This document shows positions 34,542-43,479 of a stretch of 64,000 nt of DNA, in pieces. The stretch is from Massilibacteroides sp. Lineage in GTDB: Bacteria; Bacteroidota; Bacteroidia; Bacteroidales; Tannerellaceae. Position 1 is the first letter of the stretch. Each line of letters begins with the position of its first letter. The stretch covers positions 1-64,000 of the forward strand of contig NZ_JAQWCQ010000009.1 of assembly GCF_028705895.1 (NCBI RefSeq). The letters run 5' to 3'. The position numbers were made by a program, and so were the translations under genes. Under the pieces are notes generated by a model that was not told the DNA's origin, ran no database searches, and saw only the letters and a list, made by a program, of their open reading frames with translations.

Positions 34542-34549
34542 CAAATGTA
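34542..34549 (-). promoter_or_regulatory. -7 box of aroK
   Basis: Minus strand TACATTTG; TTG at 34568-34566 with a 16-base gap is a weak -33. Confidence 0.5.
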
Positions 34550-34593
34550 TGTTTTTTCCTTTAACCAAGTATGGTTAATCCAGACAAAATCAA

Positions 34594-36036
34594 TTAATGT
34601 GATTCTGGCTCAATCATTTTACTGGTTATTCGATTATAAATAAACAATGCCAACGCTGCAATAAGTCCGATTGCAAGCAACACCATCCATAAGCGGGAAG
34701 GATGATAGGTATCCCAAAGAAGATTGGTCAATTCGTGTGGGGTTAGGTTCACCTGACGGGCAACCTCTTCAAAATAAGCGTTTGTTGATAAACCATCCTG
34801 AATCTGTAAGCCTTTCTGAACCGCAAAATCCCGGGTAAGAGTAACCTTATCAGAGATATTCTGATAAACGCCTCCCGAAATATATCCTGCCATAAAATTT
34901 CCCAGGCAGACAGGTATAAAAGAATAACCCATATAAAGAGCTTTCTTGTCAGACGGAGCAATACGACCGATGTATTCTGTGATTTTAGGAGAACTCGCCA
35001 TTTCACCCAAAGCAAAAACAAGAATGGCGACAATCGTAAACAGTACATTCTGGGAAGCAAAAGACAAGGCCATGCCAAATGAGCAGACAATAATTCCTGA
35101 AATCATAGAGTTCAGCGGTTTCATTTTCATTACGATACTTGAGACCATGATCTGGAATAGGATAATGTACATGGCATCAAAGTTTGTGATAAACTCCGCA
35201 TCCATTACACCAGGAGCAGGACTATAGTTTGCACTAAAGAACGGAATATAAACGGAAAAGAAATTATACAATGCAGAAGTATCCACCCATTGTGTTATAA
35301 AGACGGGCAGAGTGAAAAATAACTGATGATACATAGTCCAGAATCCTGCAATAATAATAAGAAACAGCAAGAACTTGGTATCTTTTACGATACTGCTCAT
35401 ATTCCGGAATATTACACCAAATGTTTTCATCAGAGAATCCTGATTTTTCTCTTTTTCGTCTCGTCCGGGTTCCTTATAAAATAACAGCATTATAAAATTC
35501 AGAGCGATTATACCGGCAGAAACATAAAAAATTAAATGAGAACTTCCTTTAAAGAGCAACGTAACCATCGGACCGATAAAAGCTCCTATGTTTACCATCA
35601 TATAAAATATCCCAAAACCAATAGATGACGTTTCTTCAGTAGTTGTTTTGGCTATTGTAGCAGATATAACAGGTTTGAACAAGGCGGCTCCGATTGCCAG
35701 ATAGAGATACATCAGGAAGACAGCCACATAAGAAGAAAAGAGAGGAAGCAAAAGGAAAGCCGATGTATATATACAGAAAGCTAAAAAAAGCACTTTCCGA
35801 TACCCGTATTTATCTGCTATTGCGCCCGTCAGAACCGGAAGAAAATATAGAATACCCGTTCCGAACCCCATTAAAAGACCTTTCTGGCTTTGGGAAAATT
35901 CCAATCCACCCATATCGGACGAACCGGTAAGATAATTGGCGAATAACATGAAAAAGCCGTACCAGGCCCAACGTTCTAATAATTCAATAACATTGGCTAC
36001 CCAAAACGTACGCGGGAATTTACTAAAGGTGCTCAT
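34594..36036 (-). CDS. POT/PTR-like major facilitator transporter
   Basis: 480-residue inner-membrane protein with about 12 hydrophobic helices. The opening FPRTFWVANVIELLERWAWY then GFFMLFANYLTG resembles the ExxER-type first helix of proton-dependent oligopeptide transporters (ELLERWAWYG), and GFGTGILYFLPVLTGAIADK is the following MFS loop. A large periplasmic or inter-helix insertion (NYSPAPGVMDAEFITNFDAM) and a polar stretch near residue 420 are unusual. I start at ATG 36036; an upstream reading to 36093 crosses the promoter. Peptide uptake is inferred from the family. Confidence 0.82.
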   Translation of the reverse strand: MSTFSKFPRTFWVANVIELLERWAWYGFFMLFANYLTGSSDMGGLEFSQSQKGLLMGFGTGILYFLPVLTGAIADKYGYRKVLFLAFCIYTSAFLLLPLFSSYVAVFLMYLYLAIGAALFKPVISATIAKTTTEETSSIGFGIFYMMVNIGAFIGPMVTLLFKGSSHLIFYVSAGIIALNFIMLLFYKEPGRDEKEKNQDSLMKTFGVIFRNMSSIVKDTKFLLFLIIIAGFWTMYHQLFFTLPVFITQWVDTSALYNFFSVYIPFFSANYSPAPGVMDAEFITNFDAMYIILFQIMVSSIVMKMKPLNSMISGIIVCSFGMALSFASQNVLFTIVAILVFALGEMASSPKITEYIGRIAPSDKKALYMGYSFIPVCLGNFMAGYISGGVYQNISDKVTLTRDFAVQKGLQIQDGLSTNAYFEEVARQVNLTPHELTNLLWDTYHPSRLWMVLLAIGLIAALALFIYNRITSKMIEPESH

Positions 36037-36062
36037 TATTTCTGTTTTATTATTAATTCTCA

Positions 36063-36093
36063 CAAAAATAAAACAAAATGACGGGGCAACCAA
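36063..36093 (-). promoter_or_regulatory. Promoter of the POT-like transporter
   Basis: Minus strand TTG (36093-36091), 20 bases, then TATTTTTG (36070-36063). Consensus spacing; the start codon is 27 bases further on. Confidence 0.65.
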
Positions 36094-36269
36094 TCAAAAT
36101 CTTTCAAAAAAACAAACAACAAAGGTCAAGGCGTAACTCATCTTCCCATTAAAAGGACACTTTGCTGATTTGTATTTGCCAATTAGTTTTTATAATAGAC
36201 AGATCAAATTGATTCTAAATTGTTTACGCTTAAATTCTGGAGGCAAATAGTAGTTTTATAAATTTTGAG

Positions 36270-36335
36270 GCTCTTCAACTTTCGTTTCCAAGCGCCTCAA
36301 CTTTCAAAACCAGGCGCCTCAACTTTCGTTTCTAA
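36270..36335. repeat. Three tandem 22-bp units in an otherwise empty intergenic region
   Basis: Units at 36270-36291, 36292-36313 and 36314-36335 are exactly 22 bp and share the core TCAACTTTC; units 2 and 3 begin GCGCCTCAACTTTC and units 1 and 3 share CAACTTTCGTTTC. A partial fourth start, GCTCCTT, follows at 36336. The surrounding gap (36094-36424) holds no other recognisable element. The units are directly abutted, so this is not a CRISPR array. Confidence 0.8.
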
Positions 36336-36424
36336 GCTCCTTAAAAAAGAAATTGAAAAGACATCCCAGCAGTTTTTTCGCATTAACTTGTTTTTTTAAT
36401 AATATGTCCTCTATTTTCGAACAA

Positions 36425-36865
36425 TTATTGTTCGGGAAGAATCCCGGAAAGGTCTGTCGATTCCCCTTCACCTATACGAACAATTTTATCTACGACATAA
36501 CGGGAATAGCCTCTCCATGGGATTGAAGCAAAGTATTCTTTATAATGTAGTTCAACCGTTTTACCTCCTGCGCGCATCAATTCCTCTGCGATAACTTTAT
36601 CTTCTATGGAGAATTCAAATTCATTGGACTGAATTCCTCCGGGTTTGTTAGACCAGATACCGGATTGAATCAGCTTTCCTTCATAAGTTTTAAAGAGCAT
36701 TCCTTTATAAACAACATAATTCAGTTGTCCGGTTTTTACCCCTTCACCGTAAGGATAGTAATATCTTATTCCAACAAACAGAATTAAAGCTATTGTAATA
36801 ATAACCAAAGAAAAATTTCGGAATTTCTTCCACCATGATTTCAACTTACTGGTTTTTGTTTCCAT
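36425..36865 (-). CDS. Small membrane-anchored protein of unknown function
   Basis: 146 residues. One transmembrane helix near residues 19-38 (FSLVIITIALILFVGIRYYY) follows a basic cytoplasmic start, so the rest is probably periplasmic. The outer part is beta-rich with YVVYKGMLFKTYEGKLIQSG and ELHYKEYFASIPWRGYSRYV; the spacing suggests one compact domain. I recognise homologous patterns as a Bacteroidetes hypothetical family but cannot name a function. Start ATG 36865 is chosen because a longer reading to 36895 begins inside the -7 box. It is transcribed alone. Confidence 0.7.
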   Translation of the reverse strand: METKTSKLKSWWKKFRNFSLVIITIALILFVGIRYYYPYGEGVKTGQLNYVVYKGMLFKTYEGKLIQSGIWSNKPGGIQSNEFEFSIEDKVIAEELMRAGGKTVELHYKEYFASIPWRGYSRYVVDKIVRIGEGESTDLSGILPEQ

Positions 36866-36892
36866 TTCGATTTGTTTTAAAACTATTGTTTG

Positions 36893-36900
36893 CAAAGATA
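36893..36900 (-). promoter_or_regulatory. -7 box of the 36865 gene
   Basis: Minus strand TATCTTTG, a TAnnTTTG match 27 bases before ATG 36865. Confidence 0.55.
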
Positions 36901-36938
36901 AGCGGAAGAACGGGATTATAAATAAATACTAAGCTACA

Positions 36939-37640
36939 TTATTCGAATGAGATATAAGGGATCAGCTTTTTTTGATCGTTTTCTGTAAATTCTTCAAGCA
37001 ATCGCAGATTCTCCCAGCCGGATAATTTGCCTTTTCTGTCACGTAGATTTGTGATTACACGTACTTGTTTTTTGTTCAGGTAAGGATGTCGCAACAATTC
37101 TCCGAAAGCAAGATCATTTATTCTTAACTTCTGCAGTTTTGTCGTATCAACGGTAAACCAGGGGCAGAGACTTTTGTATTTTTCTTCATCTATTCCATAG
37201 ACTTCCCGAAGTTGCTGCACGGAATAATAGCCACCTAAGCGATCTCTATATTTAGAGATTCTGTTTGCAAAAGAAGAACCAATACCCGGTATTTTCTTCA
37301 AGATTATCGTGTCCGCACTATTTAATTCTATGATTGTTCCTTTGGAATATTTTTGCGTATAGCCCGGAACAGGTTTGGATAATTTCGGTTTTGGCGAAAA
37401 TTTGGGTTTACTCAAGACTTTTCTTTCTACACTTTGCTGTTTCGGAATGGAGTCTTGTGTTATGCTAATGCTGTCCTCTCTTTTATAAACGATCTGATCG
37501 GTTTTCTTTTCCTCGTATCTTTCTATAGAATAATAGTCCTTTAGAATAAGTAATAATAAAGACAACGAGATAATACCAAGAAGAAGCGTCAAAGCACGCC
37601 TCTCTCCTTTGGAGAAATAAAAAAAGTCTTTCCAACTCAT
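36939..37640 (-). CDS. Helix-hairpin-helix (ComEA-like) membrane-anchored protein
   Basis: 233 residues. One membrane helix near residues 16-32 follows the start FFYFSKGERRALTLLLGIIS; a Lys/Pro-rich linker leads to two HhH units. The first is IIELNSADTIILKKIPGIGS then FANRISKYRDRLGG, the ComEA-type DNA-binding motif; the second half (RINDLAFGELLRHPYLNKKQ) repeats the pattern. Such proteins are common in Bacteroidetes. DNA binding at the membrane is possible, but a competence role is not shown by the context. It follows lolD by 33 bases. Confidence 0.82.
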   Translation of the reverse strand: MSWKDFFYFSKGERRALTLLLGIISLSLLLLILKDYYSIERYEEKKTDQIVYKREDSISITQDSIPKQQSVERKVLSKPKFSPKPKLSKPVPGYTQKYSKGTIIELNSADTIILKKIPGIGSSFANRISKYRDRLGGYYSVQQLREVYGIDEEKYKSLCPWFTVDTTKLQKLRINDLAFGELLRHPYLNKKQVRVITNLRDRKGKLSGWENLRLLEEFTENDQKKLIPYISFE

Positions 37641-37673
37641 GTGTTAAGGTTTATTGGTTCAGAAACAAACGTT

Positions 37674-38333
37674 TTATTTTGAAATAATTCCGTCTTTCAT
37701 GTGGATAATGCGATCTGTGTCGGCCGCTAATTGTTCATCGTGGGTTACGATAACGAATGTTTGTTTCATCTGATTTCTGAGATCAAAAAATAAAGCATGA
37801 AGTTCTTCTTTGTTTTGGGTATCTAAGCTACCCGACGGTTCGTCTGCCAGAATAACAGCCGGATTATTTATTAAGGCACGGGCAACAGCAACACGTTGTT
37901 TTTCCCCACCGGATAGTTCCGCCGGTTTGTGAGACATGCGGTCTGACAATTTCAGAAAGTCTAATATCTCTTTGGCTTTTTTCTCTGCAACATTCGCTTT
38001 CTCTTTGGCAATATGAGCGGGAATCATTACATTTTCTAACGCGGTAAACTCAGGGAGTAATTGATGAAACTGAAAGACAAAGCCGATATTTTTGTTTCTG
38101 AAAGCTGCAAGATCTTTTTCTCCGAGCCGAGCTGTTTCCATTCCATTAATAATTAACCGTCCGCTGTCTTGCTTGTCCAAGGTACCGATAATCTGTAACA
38201 AAGTTGTTTTTCCCGCACCACTTGGTCCGACAATCGCGACTATCTCGCTTTTATTAATTGTCAGGTCAATTCCTTTCAGGACTTGCAGAGAGCCAAAACT
38301 TTTCGTAATCCCTTCCGTCTGTATCATTTCCAT
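37674..38333 (-). CDS. lolD: ABC transporter ATPase, LolD-like
   Basis: 219-residue nucleotide-binding subunit. Walker [12 protein letters not shown]-loop [20 protein letters not shown], signature [16 protein letters not shown], Walker [13 protein letters not shown] and the H-loop IVTHDEQL are all canonical. The LolD/MacB/FtsE subgroup is clear, and lipoprotein release by LolCDE is the usual annotation; no permease gene is adjacent, so the partner is elsewhere. It lies between the response regulator gene (86 bases upstream) and the HhH gene. Confidence 0.85.
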   Translation of the reverse strand: MEMIQTEGITKSFGSLQVLKGIDLTINKSEIVAIVGPSGAGKTTLLQIIGTLDKQDSGRLIINGMETARLGEKDLAAFRNKNIGFVFQFHQLLPEFTALENVMIPAHIAKEKANVAEKKAKEILDFLKLSDRMSHKPAELSGGEKQRVAVARALINNPAVILADEPSGSLDTQNKEELHALFFDLRNQMKQTFVIVTHDEQLAADTDRIIHMKDGIISK

Positions 38334-38419
38334 TGTATATGCTGTATTATAAACAGATGAAATGCAAAAGTAATAAAATGCAGGTATATGAAGAGGAAAG
38401 AAGGGTAGTTTCTCTGTTT

Positions 38420-39151
38420 TTAAGAGAATAACGAATATTTATTCAGAAATTCCATAAAAGCTTGTTTATAGCTGTCGGAAATAGGGATATAGGTTTTCCC
38501 GAATACGATCCGATTCCTCTCAATTACTTTTATTTTCTGTGGCTGGACAATAAAAGAACGGTGAACACGGATAAAACGATTATCCGGCAGCATCTCTTCC
38601 ATTGCTTTCAGGCTGATTAATGACAATATAGGATGAGCTTCGTCTTCAACATATATTTTCACATAATCTTTCAGTCCCTCGATGTATATTATTTTCGAAA
38701 GTTCTATTCTTACTAATTTATATTCCGTCTTGACAAATATACTTTCTACTTCTGCGCTTTGAGGCTCTTGCTCCAATGAAGGTTTACGCAGCAACTCATA
38801 CCACTGAAGGGCTTTATTGGCCGATTTCAGGAAATCAGGATAACTAATCGGTTTTAGCAGGTAATCCAAAGCATTTACTTTGTAACTATCCAGTGCATAC
38901 TGGCTGAATGCTGTTGTGAAAATTATCCGTGTCTCTTCTTTTATAATTCGTGAAAATTCCAGGCCGTTAAGTTCCGGCATTTGTATGTCAAGAAACAGTA
39001 AATCGACTGGTTGCTTTGTCAGCTCGCCAACAGCATCTAATGCACTGTTATATGTACCTTTTAGCTGCAAAAAAGGAGTCTTCAACACGTAGCTTTCAAG
39101 CAAACTGACAGCTAAAGGTTCATCATCTATAATTGCACAGGTTAGTTTCAT
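38420..39151 (-). CDS. LytTR-family response regulator
   Basis: 243 residues. Receiver domain at residues 1-120 with phospho-acceptor Asp in [16 protein letters not shown] and the conserved Lys in [13 protein letters not shown]. The C-terminal LytTR DNA-binding domain follows ([20 protein letters not shown] then [20 protein letters not shown] pattern and [18 protein letters not shown]). It overlaps the kinase gene by one base. The pair ends the efflux operon, so it probably regulates the TolC-MacAB genes upstream, though this is inference. Confidence 0.93.
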   Translation of the reverse strand: MKLTCAIIDDEPLAVSLLESYVLKTPFLQLKGTYNSALDAVGELTKQPVDLLFLDIQMPELNGLEFSRIIKEETRIIFTTAFSQYALDSYKVNALDYLLKPISYPDFLKSANKALQWYELLRKPSLEQEPQSAEVESIFVKTEYKLVRIELSKIIYIEGLKDYVKIYVEDEAHPILSLISLKAMEEMLPDNRFIRVHRSFIVQPQKIKVIERNRIVFGKTYIPISDSYKQAFMEFLNKYSLFS

Positions 39152-40230
39152 CAGGCCGTTAATATGATGGATAATTCACTCTTATACACCTCTCCTTCTC
39201 TTCCATACTGAAGAGAATACGTCTCGGGATAGAGCAATGCCAGGCGTTTTTCAAGATTAGGCAATCCGATCCCCGAGCCACTCTTATCTTGTTGGTCCTT
39301 CGGGAAAAAGCTATTCTCTATAACGCAATCCAACTCTTTGTTCTTTTGTGTGATACGAATATGGATGAATGAGGGCTTGCTATTACTTATTCCATGTTTA
39401 AATGCATTCTCTATCAGAGTAATAAATAGCAAAGGGGCTACTTGTGCCTCTTCATTCTCGATATTAATTTCCGTCTGTAATTCTACATTTTTAGCCAGGC
39501 GAATACGCATTAGCTCGATATAGTTGCTCACAAAATCAAGTTCCTTGGCTACAGAAACAAAAGGCTGACTGCTTTCATAAAGCACGTAACGAAGCAGTCG
39601 GCTTAGTTCATGTATTGTTTCCTGAGCTTGTTCAGGGCTTAAAGCGATCAGACTATAAATATTATTCAATGTATTGAACAGAAAATGTGGATTCAGTTGA
39701 CTTTTGAGATTCGTTAATTCAGCTTCCGCCCTACTCTTTTCAAGATCTTTCCGCATAGTTTCCATCTGAAACCAATTTCCCGTCATCCGTATGGCAACAC
39801 TCAACACGATTACTGCCGAATACATGAAAAGATTCCTTAACATGAAACCAGCCATCTGTATGGTATCATGCTCTCTTTTACCTTCGGTTATCACATATTC
39901 CGGAGGGGGAAGTTGCTGCATGATCAGATGCACGATAGACATAACGGCCAGCGCAAGCAGCAGGTTTGAAAAAATAAACTTCCAGACTTGTCCTGCCGTA
40001 AGAAAACGCCTGATCAGATAGAAGTAATTAGAATAAAAAACAATCGCAAAAGAAGCGACTATAATACAGTTACGAAAGAAAAAGTCCGGTGTAACGGAGA
40101 ACTCACTTCTTCCCGTAAAGAAGAATGGAATCCACAAAGGTATTGTCCACACCGCCACATGAATCAGTATTCCGATTTTCCGAACCAACGGAGCCGTCGT
40201 CTGACTGATGTTATTCCTTTTTTCTTTCAT
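39151..40230 (-). CDS. LytS-type sensor histidine kinase
   Basis: About 360 residues with four hydrophobic segments in the first 160 residues and then a His_kinase domain: LKSQLNPHFLFNTLNNIYSL, where His is the phosphorylation site. The ATP-binding part shows LITLIENAFKHGISNSK and GSGIGLPNLEKRLALLYP. There is no large periplasmic sensor, so it probably senses through its membrane helices. Start ATG 40230 is taken; GTG/ATG choices up to 40239 differ by three residues. It lies 20 bases downstream of the MacB-like permease gene. Confidence 0.92.
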   Translation of the reverse strand: MKEKRNNISQTTAPLVRKIGILIHVAVWTIPLWIPFFFTGRSEFSVTPDFFFRNCIIVASFAIVFYSNYFYLIRRFLTAGQVWKFIFSNLLLALAVMSIVHLIMQQLPPPEYVITEGKREHDTIQMAGFMLRNLFMYSAVIVLSVAIRMTGNWFQMETMRKDLEKSRAEAELTNLKSQLNPHFLFNTLNNIYSLIALSPEQAQETIHELSRLLRYVLYESSQPFVSVAKELDFVSNYIELMRIRLAKNVELQTEINIENEEAQVAPLLFITLIENAFKHGISNSKPSFIHIRITQKNKELDCVIENSFFPKDQQDKSGSGIGLPNLEKRLALLYPETYSLQYGREGEVYKSELSIILTA

Positions 40231-40249
40231 AAGACACAAATATATTAAA

Positions 40250-41470
40250 TCATTCGTAGCGAATGGCTTCTATCGGATCTAATTGTGCTGCTTTCTTCGC
40301 CGGATACCATCCGAAGAAAATACCGGTCAACGTACAAACGGCAAATGACAAGAACACGCTCCAGGGTTGTATGTAGATCGGGAACCGGGCTACACCGTTT
40401 ACAATTAAAGAGGCTCCAACACCGAGAATAACACCAATCAACCCTCCTGTCACACTAATAAGAATAGACTCGATAAGGAATTGTGCCAATATATCCCGTC
40501 CTTTTGCTCCGATACTCATTCGCAGTCCGATTTCTCGTGTACGTTCAGTAACGGAAACATACATGATGTTCATAATCCCAATACCACCTACAAGGAGAGA
40601 AATACCAGCCACAGCCGCAAGTAAAACCGTCATCATATCCGTTGTGCTTGTCAACATGTTGCTTAATTCCTGTTGACTACGAATTGTAAAGTCATCATCA
40701 TCGGTCGCTTTTAACTTGTGGTTGCGGCGTAGTATTTCTGAGATTTCATCAATGGCCTGATCTGTATATTCTTCTTTCAGAGCAGAACAAGTAAGGCCCT
40801 GCAGGTGGGTGATGGCCAGGATTCTTTTTTGGATAGTTGTGTACGGAGCTAAGATTAGGTTATCCTGGTCCATCCCCATGCTGTTGTAACCTTTACTCTC
40901 CAATGTTCCGATAATGCGGAACGGTATTTTATTAAATCGTATTACTTTTCCTACAGGATTTTCTCCGTTCTTGAAGAGTTCGTCAATTACGGTTTTTCCC
41001 ACAACGCAGACTTTGGCTGCGGATTGAATGTCCTGTTCCGTGAACATATCTCCCTCTTCTACTTTATAGCGACGGATATCTAAGTATTCCGGGCTTATAC
41101 CATAAATTGTGGAGGGAGTGTTGTTGGCTCCGAAAATAACCTGTCCGCTGCTGTTTACTGAAGGAGAAACGGCAGATATATAGCGTGTTTCGTTCACTAT
41201 ATCTTCGTAATCTTTCAGTTTTAACGTCTCCATGGCAGAAGCATCTTGTCTTACTCCACCACGAATATCAGCTCCGGGTTGTATCATAATCATATTTGAT
41301 CCCATCTCACTGATCTGGGATTGGATACTTTTCTTTGAACCCTGTCCAATTGCGAGCATAGTAATCACCGATCCAACCCCGATGATAATCCCTAACATGG
41401 TCAGGAATCCACGCAATTTATTATTTGCTAAAGCCCTTAGGGCAATCTTTATTAAATTCGTCCCGTTCAT
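40250..41470 (-). CDS. MacB-like ABC transporter permease
   Basis: 406 residues. The MacB permease plan is present: first membrane helix within NNKLRGFLTMLGIIIGVGSV, a long periplasmic domain (residues about 45-280), then three helices containing VGGIGIMNIMYVSVTERTRE and GVSLIVNGVARFPIYIQ-like segments, ending GWYPAKKAAQLDPIEAIRYE. This is mechanotransmission-type transport of substrates already in the periplasm. The ATPase is encoded separately, 2 bases upstream, unlike E. coli MacB where the two are fused. Confidence 0.92.
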   Translation of the reverse strand: MNGTNLIKIALRALANNKLRGFLTMLGIIIGVGSVITMLAIGQGSKKSIQSQISEMGSNMIMIQPGADIRGGVRQDASAMETLKLKDYEDIVNETRYISAVSPSVNSSGQVIFGANNTPSTIYGISPEYLDIRRYKVEEGDMFTEQDIQSAAKVCVVGKTVIDELFKNGENPVGKVIRFNKIPFRIIGTLESKGYNSMGMDQDNLILAPYTTIQKRILAITHLQGLTCSALKEEYTDQAIDEISEILRRNHKLKATDDDDFTIRSQQELSNMLTSTTDMMTVLLAAVAGISLLVGGIGIMNIMYVSVTERTREIGLRMSIGAKGRDILAQFLIESILISVTGGLIGVILGVGASLIVNGVARFPIYIQPWSVFLSFAVCTLTGIFFGWYPAKKAAQLDPIEAIRYE

Positions 41471-41472
41471 GC

Positions 41473-42237
41473 TTAGTCGTCGTTTTTAGGCAGTTTGGCT
41501 AATGCTTCGGCTGCTGAAAGTATATTATTGTTGTATGTATCACTCACTACGCGTCCGTCCTTCAGCGTAATATTCCGACTGGTATAGCAGGCTATTTCCG
41601 GATTGTGGGTGACAAATATAATAGTACGTCCTTCGGCGTGTAACTTCTGGAACAACACAAGTATCTCAAAACTGGTACGTGTATCCAAGTTTCCCGTCGC
41701 TTCATCCGCAAGAATTACAGCCGGACTATTAACCAACGCTCTGGCAATTGCAACACGTTGCATCTGTCCTCCGGACATCTGATTACTTTTATGATTAAGT
41801 CTATCCCCTAACCCAACTGCAACCAACGATTCTATCGCTTTTTCTCTCCGTTGTACAGCATTAAAAGACGGATTATACATCAGCGGCAATTCAACGTTCT
41901 CAATAGCTGTCGTCTTGGGCAAAAGATTGTAACTCTGAAATACGAAACCAATCTTTCTGTTGCGAAGCGTGGCGCGGGCATTCTTTCCCATACTACGAAC
42001 GGGTGTTCCATCCAGATAGTATTCGCCTTTTGTAGGAGTATCAAGACATCCCAACGTGTTGAGCAGTGTACTCTTCCCTGATCCGGATGTTCCCATTATG
42101 GTTACGAATTCTCCTTCGTTGATCGTAAATGAGACCCCTCTCAGCGCGTGTACTATTTCTTCTCCCACATGGAAATCACGTGTGATCCCCTCCAGTCGAA
42201 TAATTTCCCGTTTATTTGTTGTAAATGTCTTATCCAT
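41473..42237 (-). CDS. MacB-like ABC transporter ATPase
   Basis: 254 residues. Walker A GTSGSGKSTLLNTLGCLDTP, Q-loop VFQSYNLLPKTTAIENVELP, signature QMSGGQMQRVAIARALVNSP, Walker B VILADEATGNLD and H-loop IIFVTHNPEIACYTSRNI are complete. Residues after 230 form a short polar tail. Position between the adaptor gene (8 bases upstream) and the permease gene defines it as the motor of the MacAB-TolC-like pump. Confidence 0.93.
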   Translation of the reverse strand: MDKTFTTNKREIIRLEGITRDFHVGEEIVHALRGVSFTINEGEFVTIMGTSGSGKSTLLNTLGCLDTPTKGEYYLDGTPVRSMGKNARATLRNRKIGFVFQSYNLLPKTTAIENVELPLMYNPSFNAVQRREKAIESLVAVGLGDRLNHKSNQMSGGQMQRVAIARALVNSPAVILADEATGNLDTRTSFEILVLFQKLHAEGRTIIFVTHNPEIACYTSRNITLKDGRVVSDTYNNNILSAAEALAKLPKNDD

Positions 42238-42245
42238 GTTTGCTG

Positions 42246-43451
42246 TTATTCTTTTGATTGACTTTTCCGGTTATTATTTCCTCCCGGAGGGCTCGGCATA
42301 AATGGACTTTTTTCGGCAGAAGCTGTTGAAGTTCCTTTGGAAACTGTTTTTAGTTCAACAACTACTTCTTCTTTATCGGTCAGACCTTCCGTAATTTCCG
42401 TCAGGCTACCGCTAACAGCTCCCGTCGTTATCACTTTAGGAACTAAAGTCTGTCCATTTTTCTGCCACACAATCTTTTTCCCAGAAGGAGCATCAGAATT
42501 TCCTTCCACATTGATTCCCATTTCGCTTAGCAATTCAACATCAGGAACAAATCTCAATGCCTTAGTTGGAATGGTAAGTACGTTGTCACGTTCTAAAGTA
42601 TAGATGGAAACATTTGCAGTCAGCCCCGGTTTTAATTTCAACTCAGGATTATAGGCACTGATTACCACTTCATAAGTCACAACATTTGACTCCACAACAG
42701 CTTCAAGTCTTACCTGCGTAACAGCTCCTTCAAACACATCATCCGGATAAGCATCGACAGAAAATTTCACATTCTGACCTTCTTCAACAGTACCTATATC
42801 TGCCTCATCCACATCGGCAATAACACGCATCTGCGTTAAATCGTTAGCTATCGTAAATAAAGTCGGCGTACTAAATCCGGCAGCAACAGTCTGTCCTTCT
42901 TCCACAGCTCTGTTAATAACAACTCCATCTATCGGACTCAGAATCGTTGCATATTCCAGATTTCGTTTCACCTTAATAATATTGGCTTTACTCTGCTCAT
43001 AACTGTTTTTTGCTCTTTCGTAGTTATAAACGGCCGTTTCGTAATCCGTATCACTTATAAGTTTCTTTTCATACAAGACTTTACTACGGGAAAAATTCTT
43101 CTCCTGATATTCAAATTCTGTTTTGCTGCTTGCCAGACTTGCCTGATTCGAGGCCAGTTCCGCCTGCAGATTAACTTTATCCATCTCCGCCAGTAGTTGT
43201 CCTTTTTTTACTACACTATTATAGTCAACATAAAGCTTGTCGATGATACCGGATACCTGTGTACCTACTTCCACTTCTACAACAGGCTCTACAGTTCCTG
43301 TTGCTGTTATAACATTGGAAAAAGTACTCCTCTCCGTTGCAGCAGTCTCTAATCTAACGGATTCTCCTGAAGGCTTTTTAAGAAAGAAGAATAGAACCCC
43401 TCCAACTATCAACAGGACAATAACTCCAATACTGATCTTTCGCTTGTTCAT
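42246..43451 (-). CDS. MacA-like periplasmic adaptor protein
   Basis: 401 residues. An N-terminal membrane anchor (ISIGVIVLLIVGGVLFFFLK) precedes the adaptor fold: lipoyl half GTQVSGIIDKLYVDYNSVVK, a coiled-coil hairpin rich in Ala/Ser/Lys (residues about 95-175), the second lipoyl half YATILSPIDGVVINRAVEEG, and beta-barrel and membrane-proximal domains. I start at ATG 43451; a longer reading to 43496 would run into the tolC-like gene. The C-terminal tail is Ser/Pro/Asn-rich (PSPPGGNNNRKSQSKE). Confidence 0.92.
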   Translation of the reverse strand: MNKRKISIGVIVLLIVGGVLFFFLKKPSGESVRLETAATERSTFSNVITATGTVEPVVEVEVGTQVSGIIDKLYVDYNSVVKKGQLLAEMDKVNLQAELASNQASLASSKTEFEYQEKNFSRSKVLYEKKLISDTDYETAVYNYERAKNSYEQSKANIIKVKRNLEYATILSPIDGVVINRAVEEGQTVAAGFSTPTLFTIANDLTQMRVIADVDEADIGTVEEGQNVKFSVDAYPDDVFEGAVTQVRLEAVVESNVVTYEVVISAYNPELKLKPGLTANVSIYTLERDNVLTIPTKALRFVPDVELLSEMGINVEGNSDAPSGKKIVWQKNGQTLVPKVITTGAVSGSLTEITEGLTDKEEVVVELKTVSKGTSTASAEKSPFMPSPPGGNNNRKSQSKE

Positions 43452-43479
43452 ATCGTTATTTATTTTTCGTAAGCATTGT

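Noticed and set aside
36270..36335. CRISPR array
   Set aside because: Repeat units abut with no spacers and no cas gene is nearby.
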